Notes: generated by a model not told the origin, from the sequence alone. A stretch of DNA of 64,000 bases from Ruegeria sp. PrR005 (GCF_010500245.1 NZ_JAAGOX010000022.1:124001-188000); one strand, 5' to 3'; counted from the first letter of the stretch, positions 20,009 through 30,497 are shown. Numbers and translations are program-made.

Positions 20009-20812
20009 ATGATCGAATTGGCCGTACGCGAAGGCATCCGTCTGTCGGATGAAAGCATCACCGACAGCCCGCTGGCGGTACGCGGATTGACCGTGTCTTA
20101 TGGGCAGAAACCGGCAGTGTTCTCGGTGGACATGACGGTGCAGCCGGGCGCGATGACCGCGATCATCGGGCCGAACGGGGCGGGGAAATCGACCCTTCTC
20201 AAGGCGGCGCTGGGCATCGTCAAGCCGCTGTCGGGGCAGGTCACCGTGTTTGGCCGCCCGCTCGAGGAACAGCGCGCCCGGATCGCCTATGTGCCGCAGC
20301 GCGCCAGCGTCGATTGGGATTTCCCGACACGGGTGATCGACGTCGTGCTGATGGGGCTATATCGCGAGCTTGGGCTCTTGGGCCGTCTCAGTGCCCGGCA
20401 CAAGGCGCGGGCGCTCGACAGCCTTGCCCGTGTCGGCATGCACGACTTCGCCAACCGCCAGATCGGGCAACTTTCGGGGGGTCAGCAGCAGCGGGTGTTC
20501 CTGGCTCGCGCGCTGGCGCAAGAGGCTGACCTCTATCTGCTCGACGAACCGTTTGCCGGGGTGGACGCGGCAACGGAAAAGGCGATCATCTCGGTTCTGA
20601 AGTCGCTGAAAAAGGCTGGACGGACGGTGGTCGTGGTGCATCACGATCTGGCCACGGTGACCGATTATTTCGACCATGTCTTCCTGATCAACACCCGCCG
20701 CGTGGCCGAAGGGCCGGTGGCCGAGGCGTTTACCGCCGACCATCTGCAAGCCGCCTATGGCGGACGGCTGGCAACGGCGCAGGTGGACCAACTGGCGCGC
20801 GTGTTGGGCTGA
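20009..20812 (+). CDS. Mn/Zn ABC transporter, ATP-binding protein
   Basis: A 267-residue ABC ATPase. Walker A is GPNGAGKST, the Q-loop region is YVPQRASVDWDFP (typical of the Mn/Zn/Fe chelate family), the signature is LSGGQQQR, Walker B is LYLLDEPFAG and the switch His is in VVVVHHDL. It begins 3 bp after the binding-protein stop and would energise the two downstream permeases at the inner membrane. Confidence 0.93.
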   Translation: MIELAVREGIRLSDESITDSPLAVRGLTVSYGQKPAVFSVDMTVQPGAMTAIIGPNGAGKSTLLKAALGIVKPLSGQVTVFGRPLEEQRARIAYVPQRASVDWDFPTRVIDVVLMGLYRELGLLGRLSARHKARALDSLARVGMHDFANRQIGQLSGGQQQRVFLARALAQEADLYLLDEPFAGVDAATEKAIISVLKSLKKAGRTVVVVHHDLATVTDYFDHVFLINTRRVAEGPVAEAFTADHLQAAYGGRLATAQVDQLARVLG

Positions 20813-20816
20813 TCCG

Positions 20817-22022
20817 ATGCTGCGCGACGCGCTCTTGCTGCAACTCGGCTATAACGCCACGCTGGTCGCGGTCGGCGCGACCTTGTTGGGCATTTCGGCC
20901 GGGGTGACCGGCACCTTCCTGTTCCTGCGCAAGCGCGCACTGGTCAGCGACGCGATCAGCCATGCGACGCTGCCCGGCATCTGTCTGGCCTTTCTGCTGA
21001 TGGTGGCGCTGGGCGGCGACGGGCGCAGCCTGCCCGGCCTCTTGGCCGGATCGGCGCTGTCGGCTTGGATCGGGCTCTTGTGTCTCAACTGGCTGACGCG
21101 CAACACGCGCCTGGCCGAGGATGCGGCGATCGGCGCGGTGCTGTCGGTGTTCTTCGGCTTCGGCATCGTGCTGCTGACGGTGATTCAGACCCTTGGCGCC
21201 GGGCGTCAGGCTGGGCTCGAAGGGTTCCTTCTGGGCTCGACCGCCGGCATGCTCTGGGCCGATGCGCTCGTCATCGCGCTGGGTGGCGCGGCTACGCTGG
21301 CGCTGATCCTGCTGATCCGCCGCCCGATGACGCTGGTGGCGTTTGACCCCGAATATGCCGCCGCGCGCGGGGTGCCGGTGCATCGGGTCGATCTGGCGAT
21401 GATGGGGCTCGTGATGGCAGTCACCGTTGTCGGGTTGAAGATCGTGGGTCTGATCCTGATCGTGGCGCTCTTGATCATTCCGCCGGTCACCGCCCGGTTC
21501 TGGACCGAGCGCTCGGATCGTGTGGTGCTGCTGAGCGGGTTGACCGGCGGTCTGGCGGGCTATCTTGGCGCGGCGATTTCGGCCTCGGCCCCCAACCTGC
21601 CTACAGGACCCATTATCGTGCTGGTGGCCTTTGCCTTTTTCGCACTGTCATTGCTGGTGGCACCGGGGCGCGGGGTGCTGGCCGCGCTGTTGCGCCACTT
21701 TCGGTTCCAGCGTCGGGTACATCTGCGGCAGGGGCTGTTGGCCCTGGCGCAGGGACAACCGATCTTCGAGCAGCTGACGTTGAGACTGTTGCGCCGCGCC
21801 GACCTGGTGCGTGCAGACGGGGTGGCCACCGATGCGGGCCGCGCGCGCGCCGCCAAGGCGTTGCGCGACGAGACACGGTGGCAGATCGTGCGTGCCGACC
21901 AGACGCACGAGGCCGCCGCCGCGCTTTACGATGGGTTGCGTGACATCGAGACCGTGCTGACCCGTGACCAGATCGCCGAGATCGACAGCCGCATCGGCGG
22001 CCCGCAGGAGGTTCCGGCATGA
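20817..22022 (+). CDS. Mn/Zn ABC transporter permease with C-terminal regulatory-like extension
   Basis: A 401-residue protein. The first ~285 residues form an ABC-3 family metal permease with about 8-9 helices and the SDAISHATLPG and LKIVGLILIVALLIIPP blocks. The last ~110 residues (from about LLRHFRFQRRVHLRQG) form a soluble, helix-rich, charged extension. It resembles the winged-helix and C-terminal part of DtxR/MntR-like regulators fused to some Tro/Mnt permeases. Its partner permease gene overlaps by ATGA. The extension may sense cytoplasmic metal, which is an inference. Confidence 0.85.
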   Translation: MLRDALLLQLGYNATLVAVGATLLGISAGVTGTFLFLRKRALVSDAISHATLPGICLAFLLMVALGGDGRSLPGLLAGSALSAWIGLLCLNWLTRNTRLAEDAAIGAVLSVFFGFGIVLLTVIQTLGAGRQAGLEGFLLGSTAGMLWADALVIALGGAATLALILLIRRPMTLVAFDPEYAAARGVPVHRVDLAMMGLVMAVTVVGLKIVGLILIVALLIIPPVTARFWTERSDRVVLLSGLTGGLAGYLGAAISASAPNLPTGPIIVLVAFAFFALSLLVAPGRGVLAALLRHFRFQRRVHLRQGLLALAQGQPIFEQLTLRLLRRADLVRADGVATDAGRARAAKALRDETRWQIVRADQTHEAAAALYDGLRDIETVLTRDQIAEIDSRIGGPQEVPA

Positions 22023-22948
22023 GCGGCTCCGAATTTGTCCCCCTGTCGCTGACGCCGATGTTGATCGGCATCCTGGCGGCCGTTGCCTGTGCGCTGCCCG
22101 GCAATTTCCTGGTGCTGCGTCGGCAGGCGTTGATCGGTGACGCGATCAGCCATGTTGTGCTGCCGGGCATCGTGGTCGCCTTTCTGTTGACCGGAGTCAT
22201 CGCCGCATGGCCGATGATGCTGGGCGCTGCTGGGGCCGCCGTGGTCGCCGTAATTCTGATTGAGGCGATCCGCCGTTTGGGCCGGATCGAACCGGGTGCG
22301 GCGATGGGCGTTGTCTTTACCACCATGTTCGCCGCCGGGGTGCTGCTGTTGGAGCAGACCGACACCTCGACCGTGCATCTGGACGTGGAACACGCGCTCT
22401 ACGGCAATCTGGAAAGCTTGATCTGGCTGGATGCCACTGGCTGGGCCTCGCTGCTGGACCCGGTGGCCTTGGCCGGGTTGCCGGTGGAACTGTCGCGCAT
22501 CCTGGTCACGCTGGTTGCGGTGGTCGGGTTCATCTGGCTGTTCTGGCGACCCCTGAAACTGTCAACCTTTGACGAGGGGTTTGCCCGTACTCTGGGCATC
22601 CGTACCAACCTCTTGGGTCTTGCGCTTGTCATCGTGGCCGCAGTCGCAGCGGTTGCGGCCTTTGACGCGGTTGGCTCGATCATCGTCATTGCAATGTTCA
22701 TCTGCCCGCCCGCCGCGGCGCGGATGATGACCAACACGCTCGAAGGGCAGGTGGGCTGGAGCGTCATTTTCGCCATCCTCTCGGCGGTACTGGGCTATGT
22801 GCTGGCGGGATATGGCCCGATGTGGCTGGGCGCGCGCGACGCGGTCAGCGCGGCAGGCATGATCGCGACGATCTCAGGTCTGATTCTGGCGCTTGCCGCC
22901 CGCTTCGGTCCCTGCCGGACACGAAGCGGTGCACCGGTTCAGGTCTGA
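22019..22948 (+). CDS. Mn/Zn ABC transporter, second permease
   Basis: A 309-residue ABC-3 family integral membrane protein, with the family blocks GNFLVLRRQALIGDAISHVVLPG near the N-terminus and AFDAVGSIIVIAMFICPPAAAR in the second half. It has no soluble extension, unlike the previous gene. Two distinct permeases with one ATPase and one binding protein is the TroABCD/SitABCD plan. Translation is coupled to the upstream permease by ATGA. Confidence 0.9.
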   Translation: MSGSEFVPLSLTPMLIGILAAVACALPGNFLVLRRQALIGDAISHVVLPGIVVAFLLTGVIAAWPMMLGAAGAAVVAVILIEAIRRLGRIEPGAAMGVVFTTMFAAGVLLLEQTDTSTVHLDVEHALYGNLESLIWLDATGWASLLDPVALAGLPVELSRILVTLVAVVGFIWLFWRPLKLSTFDEGFARTLGIRTNLLGLALVIVAAVAAVAAFDAVGSIIVIAMFICPPAAARMMTNTLEGQVGWSVIFAILSAVLGYVLAGYGPMWLGARDAVSAAGMIATISGLILALAARFGPCRTRSGAPVQV

Positions 22949-23216
22949 AACAGCGCGTACGCGCCAGAACTTTCATCATTTCGGCCAATCCCTGCCGGAG
23001 TGCCCTGCGGCCTCTGGAAAGCCTTGATACAACGGCCCAGCTATGGACGGCTGGAAGGGTCAGTTGGGGCTGGCCAGCGCCACCGCTCACGCGCTGCCCG
23101 GAATTTGCGGCCGATTGACCATGCTGAAACCGGCATGGTGATCCGTCCGAATTCCGGGCAGCGTTCGCCATCAAACCGGTGGCAGAATCGCGCGCCGACA
23201 TGCTAGGTGTAGGGGT
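22949..23216. other. Intergenic stretch between metal transporter and mutL
   Basis: No convincing coding frame, RNA gene or strong terminator is visible in these 268 bases. The right end holds the mutL ribosome-binding region (AGGTGTAGGGG). Confidence 0.5.
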
Positions 23217-25082
23217 ATGGCAAACTTGAACCCCAATATCAGCGATTCTCGACCGGTCATTCGGCAACTCGATGAAACCGCGATCAATCGGATCGCGGCA
23301 GGCGAAGTGGTGGAGCGTCCGGCCTCGGCGGTCAAGGAACTGGTCGAAAATGCCATCGACGCCGGGGCGACGCGCATCGCAATCGACCTTGCGGATGGTG
23401 GCAAGACACTGATCCGGGTCACCGATGACGGCTGCGGTATGACGCCCGATCAATTGCCGCTGGCGCTCGCGCGCCATGCGACGTCCAAGATCGACGGGTC
23501 GGACCTGCTCAACATCCACACATTCGGCTTTCGGGGCGAGGCGCTGCCTTCGCTGGGGTCGGTCGGTCGTTTGACCATCACCAGCCGTGCCCAGGGTGCC
23601 GAGGCCGCCAGTATCCGTGTCGCTGGCGGCAGGGAAGAACCGGTGAAACCCGCCGCCCTGCGCGCGGGCACCGTGGTGGAACTGCGCGATCTCTTCTTTG
23701 CCACGCCAGCGCGGCTGAAGTTCATGCGCACCGACCGGGCCGAGGCGCAGGCGGTGGCCGATACGGTCAAGCGGCTGGCCATGGCCGAACCCTCGGTCTC
23801 CTTCACCCTGCGCGATGTGTCCGAGGGCGGCGAGGGGCGGCTGGTATTCCGCGCGGATTCGGAAACCGGCGATCTGTTCGATGCGCTGCGCGACCGGCTG
23901 GGCCGGGTGATGGGGCGCGAGTTCACCGATAACGCCCTGCGCATCGACACTATGCGCGAGGGGCTGCGGCTCTATGGCTATGCGGCTTTGCCCACCTATT
24001 CACGCGGTGCGGCGGTGGCACAGTATCTTTTCGTCAACGGGCGACCGGTGCGGGACAAGATGCTGACAGGGGCGCTGAGGGCGGCCTATTTCGACTTTCT
24101 CAGCCGCGACCGGCACCCGGCGGCGGCGCTGTTCATCGACTGCGATCCGACGCTGGTCGATGTAAACGTGCATCCGGCGAAATCCGAGGTTCGGTTCCGC
24201 GATCCCGGCGTGGCGCGTGGGCTGATCGTCTCGGCCCTGCGGCATGCGCTGGCAGAGGCGGGGCATCGCGCTTCGACCACTGTGGCCGGTGCGACGCTGG
24301 GGGCAATGCGGCCGGAACAGACCGGTGCGCGCATCTACCAGATGGACCGGCCATCACCCGCTGCGCGCGCAGCCGCCTATCAGGCGCAGGCGCCTGGATT
24401 TGCCGAACTCTCCGGCAGTTTCAGCGGCCGAATGGTCGAGCCCGCCCCCGGCGAGGACGCCCGCAGGGCCGAGGAGCCGCCCGCCGAAACCCCACCCGAA
24501 TCCCTGCCACTGGGTGCGGCGCGCGGGCAGGTGCATGAAAACTACATCATCGCCCAGACCGCCGATGGCATGGTCATCGTCGACCAGCACGCCGCCCATG
24601 AACGGCTGGTCTATGAGAAACTCAAGCGTCAGATGGCCGAAACCGGCGTTGCGGCGCAGGCGCTGCTGATCCCCGAGATCGTGGAGCTCTCCAACGCCGA
24701 TTGTGCGCGACTGCTTGATCTCTCCGACGATCTGGCGCGCCTTGGCCTGACGATCGAGCCCTTTGGCGGCGGTGCCGTCGCAGTACGCGAGACCCCGGCG
24801 ATGTTGGGTCCGGTGGATGCGGGTGCGATGCTCCGCGATATCCTCGACGAGCTGGCCGATCAGGGCGAAAGTGCCACGCTTCAGGCCCGGATCGAGGCGA
24901 TCCTGAGCCGGGTCGCCTGTCACGGCTCGATCCGCTCTGGCCGCCGCATGCGGGGCGAAGAGATGAACGCGCTCTTGCGCGAGATGGAGGCAACGCCCCA
25001 TTCCGGCCAGTGCAACCACGGGCGCCCGACCTATGTGGAACTGAAACTCAGCGATATCGAGCGGCTGTTCGGGCGCAGTTGA
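23217..25082 (+). CDS. mutL: DNA mismatch repair protein MutL
   Basis: A 621-residue MutL. The N-terminal GHKL ATPase has [18 protein letters not shown] and [11 protein letters not shown]. The C-terminal dimerisation domain has the endonuclease metal motif [12 protein letters not shown] (DQHA-x2-E-x4-E) and QCNHGRPT, so this is a nicking MutL, as expected where no MutH/Dam system exists. A Pro/Glu/Ala-rich linker lies at about residues 370-430. Start ATG 23217 with an upstream purine-rich site. Confidence 0.96.
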   Translation: MANLNPNISDSRPVIRQLDETAINRIAAGEVVERPASAVKELVENAIDAGATRIAIDLADGGKTLIRVTDDGCGMTPDQLPLALARHATSKIDGSDLLNIHTFGFRGEALPSLGSVGRLTITSRAQGAEAASIRVAGGREEPVKPAALRAGTVVELRDLFFATPARLKFMRTDRAEAQAVADTVKRLAMAEPSVSFTLRDVSEGGEGRLVFRADSETGDLFDALRDRLGRVMGREFTDNALRIDTMREGLRLYGYAALPTYSRGAAVAQYLFVNGRPVRDKMLTGALRAAYFDFLSRDRHPAAALFIDCDPTLVDVNVHPAKSEVRFRDPGVARGLIVSALRHALAEAGHRASTTVAGATLGAMRPEQTGARIYQMDRPSPAARAAAYQAQAPGFAELSGSFSGRMVEPAPGEDARRAEEPPAETPPESLPLGAARGQVHENYIIAQTADGMVIVDQHAAHERLVYEKLKRQMAETGVAAQALLIPEIVELSNADCARLLDLSDDLARLGLTIEPFGGGAVAVRETPAMLGPVDAGAMLRDILDELADQGESATLQARIEAILSRVACHGSIRSGRRMRGEEMNALLREMEATPHSGQCNHGRPTYVELKLSDIERLFGRS

Positions 25083-25139
25083 TCCGGCGGACAATCCCGG
25101 ATAGGAGTTGAAAACAAAACAAGAACAGGCAGGCGGACC

Positions 25140-26378
25140 ATGATTCAGATCGGCGATCACAGCTATTCCTTGCAGGACCCAATGGTGATGGCGGTTCTGG
25201 CCGGTGCTGGTGTCTTGCTGCTGATCCTGCTCATGCTCTTTCTGTCCCTGCGCGCCGCCAATCGCTCGGCCCGGACGACCGAACCGATGGCGCAGCAACT
25301 CGCCTGGCTGGGTCAGAACGTACAGCAACTGAGCCTGGGGCAGGAACAGCTGCGCGGTGGGCTGGCGCATGTCTCGGACGCGCAGGCCAACGCTCAGGTG
25401 CAGATGATCCAGACGGTCGAGGCGCGGTTGTCCGCTGTGCAGCAGCATATGAACGACCGGCTGGCCGATAACGCCATGCGCGCGCAGCGGGCAATGGCCG
25501 AGATGCAGGAAAAGATGAGCACCACGCTGCATGGCAGCTCGAAACAGACCGCGACCTCGCTGACGCAATTGCAGGAACGCCTCGCCGCCATCGACAAGGC
25601 GCAGGACAATATCACAAAGCTTTCGGGCGATGTGCTGTCGCTTCAGGATATCCTGTCTAACAAGCAGACGCGCGGGGCGTTTGGCGAAATCCAGCTCAAC
25701 GATATCGTGTCCAAGGCACTGCCGACCGACAGCTATTCTCTGCAACATACCCTGTCGAACGGGCGGCGGGCCGATTGCCTGATCCATCTGCCCAATCCGC
25801 CGGGGCCGATCGTGATTGACAGCAAGTTCCCGCTGGAAGCCTACGAGGCACTGCGCCGGGCCGAGACCCCACCGCAACTGGCCGATGCCGCGCGCCAGAT
25901 GAAAGCCGCCGTGCGGGCGCATATCAAGGCAATCTCGGAACGTTACATCATAGAGGGCGAAACCGCCGATGGCGCCCTGCTGTTCCTGCCGTCCGAGGCG
26001 GTCTATGCCGAGTTGCACGCCAATTTTGCTGATATCGTGCGCGAAGGCTTCGCCGCGCGGGTCTGGATCGTGTCGCCCACCACCTGCATGGCGACGCTGA
26101 ACACCATGCGCGCCATTCTCAAGGACGCGCGCATGCGCGAACAGGCGGGCGCCATCCGCAAGGAGCTGAGCCTGTTGCACAAGGATGTGGAACGGCTGGG
26201 AGACAGGGTGCAGAACCTGGACCGCCATTTCGGGCAGGCGGCCAAGGATCTCTCGGACATCAAGATCAGCGCTGACAAGGCCGGGCGCCGGGCGCAACGG
26301 CTGGACAACTTCGATTTCGAGGAACTCGCCCCCGACCCGGTGCCTAATGTGGTACCCTTGGGCAAGCACGAGCGCTGA
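25140..26378 (+). CDS. rmuC: DNA recombination protein RmuC
   Basis: A 412-residue protein with one N-terminal membrane helix (about 15-37), a long coiled coil (about 45-170) and the RmuC nuclease-like domain containing KQTRGAFGEIQLNDIV, VIDSKFPLEAYE and VWIVSPTTCMATLNTMRAI. RmuC limits recombination at inverted repeats in E. coli and resembles PD-(D/E)xK nucleases (the DSK block). It lies 57 bp after mutL, possibly co-transcribed with it. Confidence 0.92.
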   Translation: MIQIGDHSYSLQDPMVMAVLAGAGVLLLILLMLFLSLRAANRSARTTEPMAQQLAWLGQNVQQLSLGQEQLRGGLAHVSDAQANAQVQMIQTVEARLSAVQQHMNDRLADNAMRAQRAMAEMQEKMSTTLHGSSKQTATSLTQLQERLAAIDKAQDNITKLSGDVLSLQDILSNKQTRGAFGEIQLNDIVSKALPTDSYSLQHTLSNGRRADCLIHLPNPPGPIVIDSKFPLEAYEALRRAETPPQLADAARQMKAAVRAHIKAISERYIIEGETADGALLFLPSEAVYAELHANFADIVREGFAARVWIVSPTTCMATLNTMRAILKDARMREQAGAIRKELSLLHKDVERLGDRVQNLDRHFGQAAKDLSDIKISADKAGRRAQRLDNFDFEELAPDPVPNVVPLGKHER

Positions 26379-26473
26379 TATCCAGTTTCACGGATTTTTG
26401 TCCAACATAGTGAAATCCCCTATTTCGGAATCGTATCCGTTATGCTAGATATTGCGCCAAATCGGAGGTCGCA

Positions 26474-27658
26474 ATGTCCCAATCCTTTCTGTCCCATCTC
26501 ACCGATACGCTTGCCCAGATCGAGGCCGAGGGCCTTTATAAACGCGAGCGGCTGATCACCTCACCTCAGGGCGGTGAAATCACCGTCGGCGACCGGCAGG
26601 TGATCAACCTGTGCGCCAACAACTACCTGGGTCTGGCCGATCACCCGGCCCTGATCGCCGCCGCGCGTGACGCGCTGGAGCCCAAGGGGTTCGGCATGGC
26701 CTCGGTCCGCTTCATCTGCGGCACGCAGGATATTCACCGCGAATTGGAACAGCGACTGGCGCGGTTCCTGAACAAGGACGACGCGATCCTGTTCGCCGCC
26801 TGTTTCGATGCCAATGGCGGGTTGTTCGAGCCGCTCTTGGGGCCTGAGGACGCGATTGTCTCGGACGCGCTCAACCATGCCTCGATCATCGACGGGATCC
26901 GGCTCTGCAAGGCTAAACGCTATCGCTACGCCAACAGCGACATGGGTGATCTTGAGGCGCAGCTGAAACAGGCCCGCGCCGATGGAGCGCGCCATGTGAT
27001 GATTGCCACCGATGGTGTGTTTTCGATGGATGGTTATCTGGCCAACCTGCCCGAAATCACCCGGCTGGCCCACCAATATAACGCGGTGGTGATGGTCGAT
27101 GATTGTCACGCCACCGGCTTCATGGGGCCGCACGGGGCGGGCACGCCCGATCATTTCGGGCTCGACGTGGATATCCTGACCGGTACGCTGGGCAAGGCGC
27201 TGGGCGGGGCCATCGGCGGCTATATCGCCGGGCCGCAGCCGGTGATCGACCTGCTGCGTCAGCGGGCGCGGCCCTATCTTTTCTCGAACTCGCTGCCGCC
27301 CGCCATCGTGGCCGCCGGGATCGAGGCAATCCGGCTGGTCGAGGAGGGCGCCGATCTGCGCGCGCGCCTGTTCGAGAATGCCCGTTACTGGCGGGCGGGG
27401 CTGACCGATCTCGGCTTTGACCTGTTGCCCGGTGAACACCCGATCATTCCGGTGATGCTGGGTGAGGCCAAGCTGGCCCAGGACATGGCGGCGCGGCTGT
27501 TTGACGAGGGCGTCTATGTCTCGGGCTTCTTCTTTCCGGTGGTGCCGCGCGGGCAGGCGCGGATCCGCACCCAGATGAACGCCGCCCTGACACGCGCTGA
27601 ACTGGACCGCGCGCTGGCCGCATTTGCCACCGCAGGCAAGGCACTGGGAGTGATCTGA
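26474..27658 (+). CDS. kbl: Glycine C-acetyltransferase (2-amino-3-ketobutyrate CoA ligase)
   Basis: A 394-residue fold-type I PLP enzyme splitting 2-amino-3-ketobutyrate with CoA into glycine and acetyl-CoA, the second step of threonine breakdown. Characteristic are [23 protein letters not shown] (PLP-pyridine Asp) and [17 protein letters not shown] with the Schiff-base Lys. Its stop overlaps the tdh start (TGATG), giving a kbl-tdh operon. GGAGGT lies upstream of the ATG. Confidence 0.96.
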   Translation: MSQSFLSHLTDTLAQIEAEGLYKRERLITSPQGGEITVGDRQVINLCANNYLGLADHPALIAAARDALEPKGFGMASVRFICGTQDIHRELEQRLARFLNKDDAILFAACFDANGGLFEPLLGPEDAIVSDALNHASIIDGIRLCKAKRYRYANSDMGDLEAQLKQARADGARHVMIATDGVFSMDGYLANLPEITRLAHQYNAVVMVDDCHATGFMGPHGAGTPDHFGLDVDILTGTLGKALGGAIGGYIAGPQPVIDLLRQRARPYLFSNSLPPAIVAAGIEAIRLVEEGADLRARLFENARYWRAGLTDLGFDLLPGEHPIIPVMLGEAKLAQDMAARLFDEGVYVSGFFFPVVPRGQARIRTQMNAALTRAELDRALAAFATAGKALGVI

Positions 27659-28701
27659 TGCGACCCAATACAATGAAAGCACTGGAGAAATCCAAACCGG
27701 AAGAGGGGCTGTGGATGGTGCAGGCCCCGGTGCCCGAAATCGGCCCCGACGATGTGCTGATCAGGATCAACAAGACCGGTATCTGCGGCACCGATATCCA
27801 TATCTGGAACTGGGATGAATGGGCCGCGCACACGGTGCCGGTGCCGATGATCACCGGTCACGAATTCGCGGGCGAGATCGTCGAGTTGGGCCGCGATGTC
27901 ACCGGCCTGAGCATCGGTCAGCGGGTTTCGGGCGAGGGGCATCTGATCGGCACCGACAGCCGTCAGAGCCGGGCGGGCAAGTTCCACCTGGACCCCGGCA
28001 CGCGCGGGATCGGTGTCAATGTGCAGGGGGCCTTCGCACAATATCTGCGCCTGCCCGCCTTCAACGTGGTGCCGCTGCCCGACGATATCCCCGACGAGAT
28101 CGGCGCCATCCTCGACCCGCTGGGCAACGCGGTGCACACGGCGCTGAGCTTTGACCTGTTGGGAGAGGATGTTCTGATCACCGGCGCCGGTCCGATCGGC
28201 ATCATGGCCGCCGCAGTGGCCAAGCACGCGGGCGCCCGCCACGTGGTGATCACCGATATCAACGCCGACCGGCTGAAACTGGCGCAGCACGTGGTGCCCA
28301 AGGCACGCACCGTGGATGTCACGCGCGAGGATCTGACCGACGTGGTGCATGAGCTGGGCCTGAAACAAGGATTTGACGTCGGGCTGGAAATGTCCGGTTC
28401 GCAAGCGGCGCTCGACCAGATGGTCGAGGCGCTGGTGATGGGCGGTAAGATCGCGCTCTTGGGCATTCCGCCGGGCAAGTCGCCGGTGGACTGGTCGCGC
28501 ATCGTGTTCAAGGCGATCACCATCAAGGGCGTCTATGGCCGCGAGATGTTCGAGACCTGGTACAAGATGATTGCGATGTTGCAGAACGGGTTGGACGTGT
28601 CCCGGGTGATCACCCATCGGTTCAAGGTCGATGAGTTCCGCGAGGGGTTCTCGGCGATGAAATCAGGATTGAGCGGCAAGGTGGTTCTGGACTGGACCTG
28701 A
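27658..28701 (+). CDS. tdh: L-threonine 3-dehydrogenase, lacking the structural-zinc cysteines
   Basis: A medium-chain dehydrogenase oxidising threonine to 2-amino-3-ketobutyrate for Kbl. The catalytic zinc residues are present ([19 protein letters not shown]) along with the NAD loop [20 protein letters not shown]. The lobe that holds four Cys in E. coli Tdh here reads [21 protein letters not shown], without a single Cys, so the structural zinc is lost. Coupling to kbl favours ATG 27658 (347 aa); ATG 27673 ([12 protein letters not shown]) matches the E. coli N-terminus better. Confidence 0.93.
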   Translation: MRPNTMKALEKSKPEEGLWMVQAPVPEIGPDDVLIRINKTGICGTDIHIWNWDEWAAHTVPVPMITGHEFAGEIVELGRDVTGLSIGQRVSGEGHLIGTDSRQSRAGKFHLDPGTRGIGVNVQGAFAQYLRLPAFNVVPLPDDIPDEIGAILDPLGNAVHTALSFDLLGEDVLITGAGPIGIMAAAVAKHAGARHVVITDINADRLKLAQHVVPKARTVDVTREDLTDVVHELGLKQGFDVGLEMSGSQAALDQMVEALVMGGKIALLGIPPGKSPVDWSRIVFKAITIKGVYGREMFETWYKMIAMLQNGLDVSRVITHRFKVDEFREGFSAMKSGLSGKVVLDWT

Positions 28702-28758
28702 ACGCCGGGGGCTGGTCCTCTGGACCCAAGGGTAGTTCAATATGATGAAGAGGTTCTG

Positions 28759-29715
28759 ATGGCGCTGAATTCGATTGTCGAGGCGATTGGCGGCACACCC
28801 GCCATCTGGCTGGACCGGATGGTGGCGGCGCGTGGGCTGCGGGGGCGCATTCTGGCCAAGCTCGATTACCTGAATCCCGGATTCTCGAAGAAGGACCGTG
28901 CGGCGCTCGGGATCATCTCGGCGGCCGAAGCCGACGGTTCGCTGCGGCCCGGCCAGACCGTGGTGGAACTGACATCCGGCAATATGGGGACGGGGCTGGC
29001 TATTGTTTGTGCCATTCGTGGATACCCGTTTGTTGCGGTGATGAGCCGGGGTAACTCGGCAGAGCGGGCGCGCATGATGGCGGCGCTCGGGGCCGAAGTG
29101 GTTCTGGTCGATCAGGCGTCTGGCTCGTTGCCCGGGCAAGTGTCCGGAGCCGATCTGGCGCTGGTGGAAGATGAAGCGCGACGGATCACGATGGAACGCG
29201 GAGCGTTTCGGGCCGACCAGTTCCATCATTCCGGCAATGCCCTGTCGCATGCACAGACCACCGCGCCTGAACTGTGGGCGGATTCGGACGGCGAGCTGAC
29301 CGCATTTGTCGATTTTGTTGGATCCGGCGGAACTTTCGGCGGAGTCATGGAGGGGCTGCGCCGGTTCCAACCGGATATGCGCGGATATGTTGTCGAACCC
29401 GAAGGCGCCGCGGTGCTGGCCGGGTCGGATGCCACATGTCCTTCCCATCCTATCCAGGGGGGTGGCTATGCGATGGCCGATCTCGATTTCCTGATGGGAG
29501 TGCCCGTGGATGGTTTTATTCAGGTCAGCGGCGCGGAGGCGCGCGAGACCGCAAGGGCGTTGGCGCGGGAAGAGGGAATATTCGGCGGCTTTTCAGCCGG
29601 GGCCAATGTGGCTGCCGCATTGCGCCTGTTGGCCGGGCCGGAAGCCGGGGGGAGAGTCGCAGTCATGATTTGCGATAGCGGATTGAAGTACCTGTCTACC
29701 GACCTTTGGGAATAA
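28759..29715 (+). CDS. Cysteine-synthase-like PLP-dependent enzyme (fold type II)
   Basis: A 318-residue member of the cysteine synthase/CBS family. The PLP Lys lies in NPGFSKKDRAAL, the substrate loop is TSGNMGTGLA (TSGNTG in true cysteine synthases) and the phosphate-binding loop is GSGGTFGG. Lys replaces the usual Val in SVKDR and Met replaces Thr in SGNTG. These departures suggest a sulfur or amino-acid lyase other than standard O-acetylserine sulfhydrylase. It is 57 bp from tdh, and its 3' end overlaps the convergent phosphatase gene by 20 bp. Confidence 0.8.
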   Translation: MALNSIVEAIGGTPAIWLDRMVAARGLRGRILAKLDYLNPGFSKKDRAALGIISAAEADGSLRPGQTVVELTSGNMGTGLAIVCAIRGYPFVAVMSRGNSAERARMMAALGAEVVLVDQASGSLPGQVSGADLALVEDEARRITMERGAFRADQFHHSGNALSHAQTTAPELWADSDGELTAFVDFVGSGGTFGGVMEGLRRFQPDMRGYVVEPEGAAVLAGSDATCPSHPIQGGGYAMADLDFLMGVPVDGFIQVSGAEARETARALAREEGIFGGFSAGANVAAALRLLAGPEAGGRVAVMICDSGLKYLSTDLWE

Positions 29716-30424
29716 GCGGAACACGGCCACGCTCGGTCAATAGCCAGCAGTCCTGGCCTTCGAACACTGCCGTGGCCAGCGGCCTCCCATAGCCTGCTCC
29801 CGCATCCAGGTTGATGCGGTTACCGAAATGTTCTGCCATACGCCCGGGCGTATGCCCGTGCACCACCAGCCACGGATGCGGTCGCGGATCGTCAAGAAAC
29901 TCGTGCCTGATCCAGATCAGATCGTGTTCGGACTGGTGTTCCAGCGGCACACCGGGTCGGATGCCCGCGTGGACGAAGAGAAGCCCGTTTTCCAAGTGGT
30001 AGGACGGCAGCCCGGCGAGAAACGCCAGGTGATCGCACGGCACCGCTTCGCGCGCCGCACTGTGCACTTGATAGATACGCGCACCATCGGGAACATCGAC
30101 ACCATAAGAGGCGAGTGTTTCGATCCCGCCGATCCGCTCGTGCAGCCAGTGATAGCCGACAAGCAGCCGATCGTCATTGGCGGGGTGGTCGCGCAGGAAC
30201 ATCTCGAACATGCGGTCGTGGTTGCCCTTGAGCGCAATCCAGTCGCGACCTTCGTTCAGCCCGTTGCGCAGCAACTCGACGACCCCGGCAGAGTCTGGCC
30301 CCCGGTCGGCATAATCGCCCAGGAAAACCACGCGCCCGCCGCCGTCCCGGTCGATCCACGCGAGCGCGTCCTCCAGCATTGTCTTTTGACCGTGGATGTC
30401 ACCTACGGCATAGATCGGTTGCAT
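29696..30424 (-). CDS. Metallophosphoesterase (PPP-type serine/threonine phosphatase-like)
   Basis: A 242-residue protein with the complete PPP-family motif set: GDIHG (Asp9, His11), GDYADRGPDS (Asp37, Asp40-Arg41), GNHD (68-70), LLFVHAG and VVHGHTP. These residues bind two metal ions. The length and sequence fit bacterial protein phosphatase or diadenosine-tetraphosphatase-like enzymes; which substrate is used cannot be said. The gene ends inside the 3' end of the convergent cysteine-synthase-like gene (20-bp overlap). Confidence 0.87.
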   Translation of the reverse strand: MQPIYAVGDIHGQKTMLEDALAWIDRDGGGRVVFLGDYADRGPDSAGVVELLRNGLNEGRDWIALKGNHDRMFEMFLRDHPANDDRLLVGYHWLHERIGGIETLASYGVDVPDGARIYQVHSAAREAVPCDHLAFLAGLPSYHLENGLLFVHAGIRPGVPLEHQSEHDLIWIRHEFLDDPRPHPWLVVHGHTPGRMAEHFGNRINLDAGAGYGRPLATAVFEGQDCWLLTERGRVPLIPKGR

Positions 30425-30497
30425 GGGCGAGGCCTGTGTGTGGGATTATGCTTTGACAACCAACACATAGCGCGACGGCGTCCGAGAGAAAAGCCGT

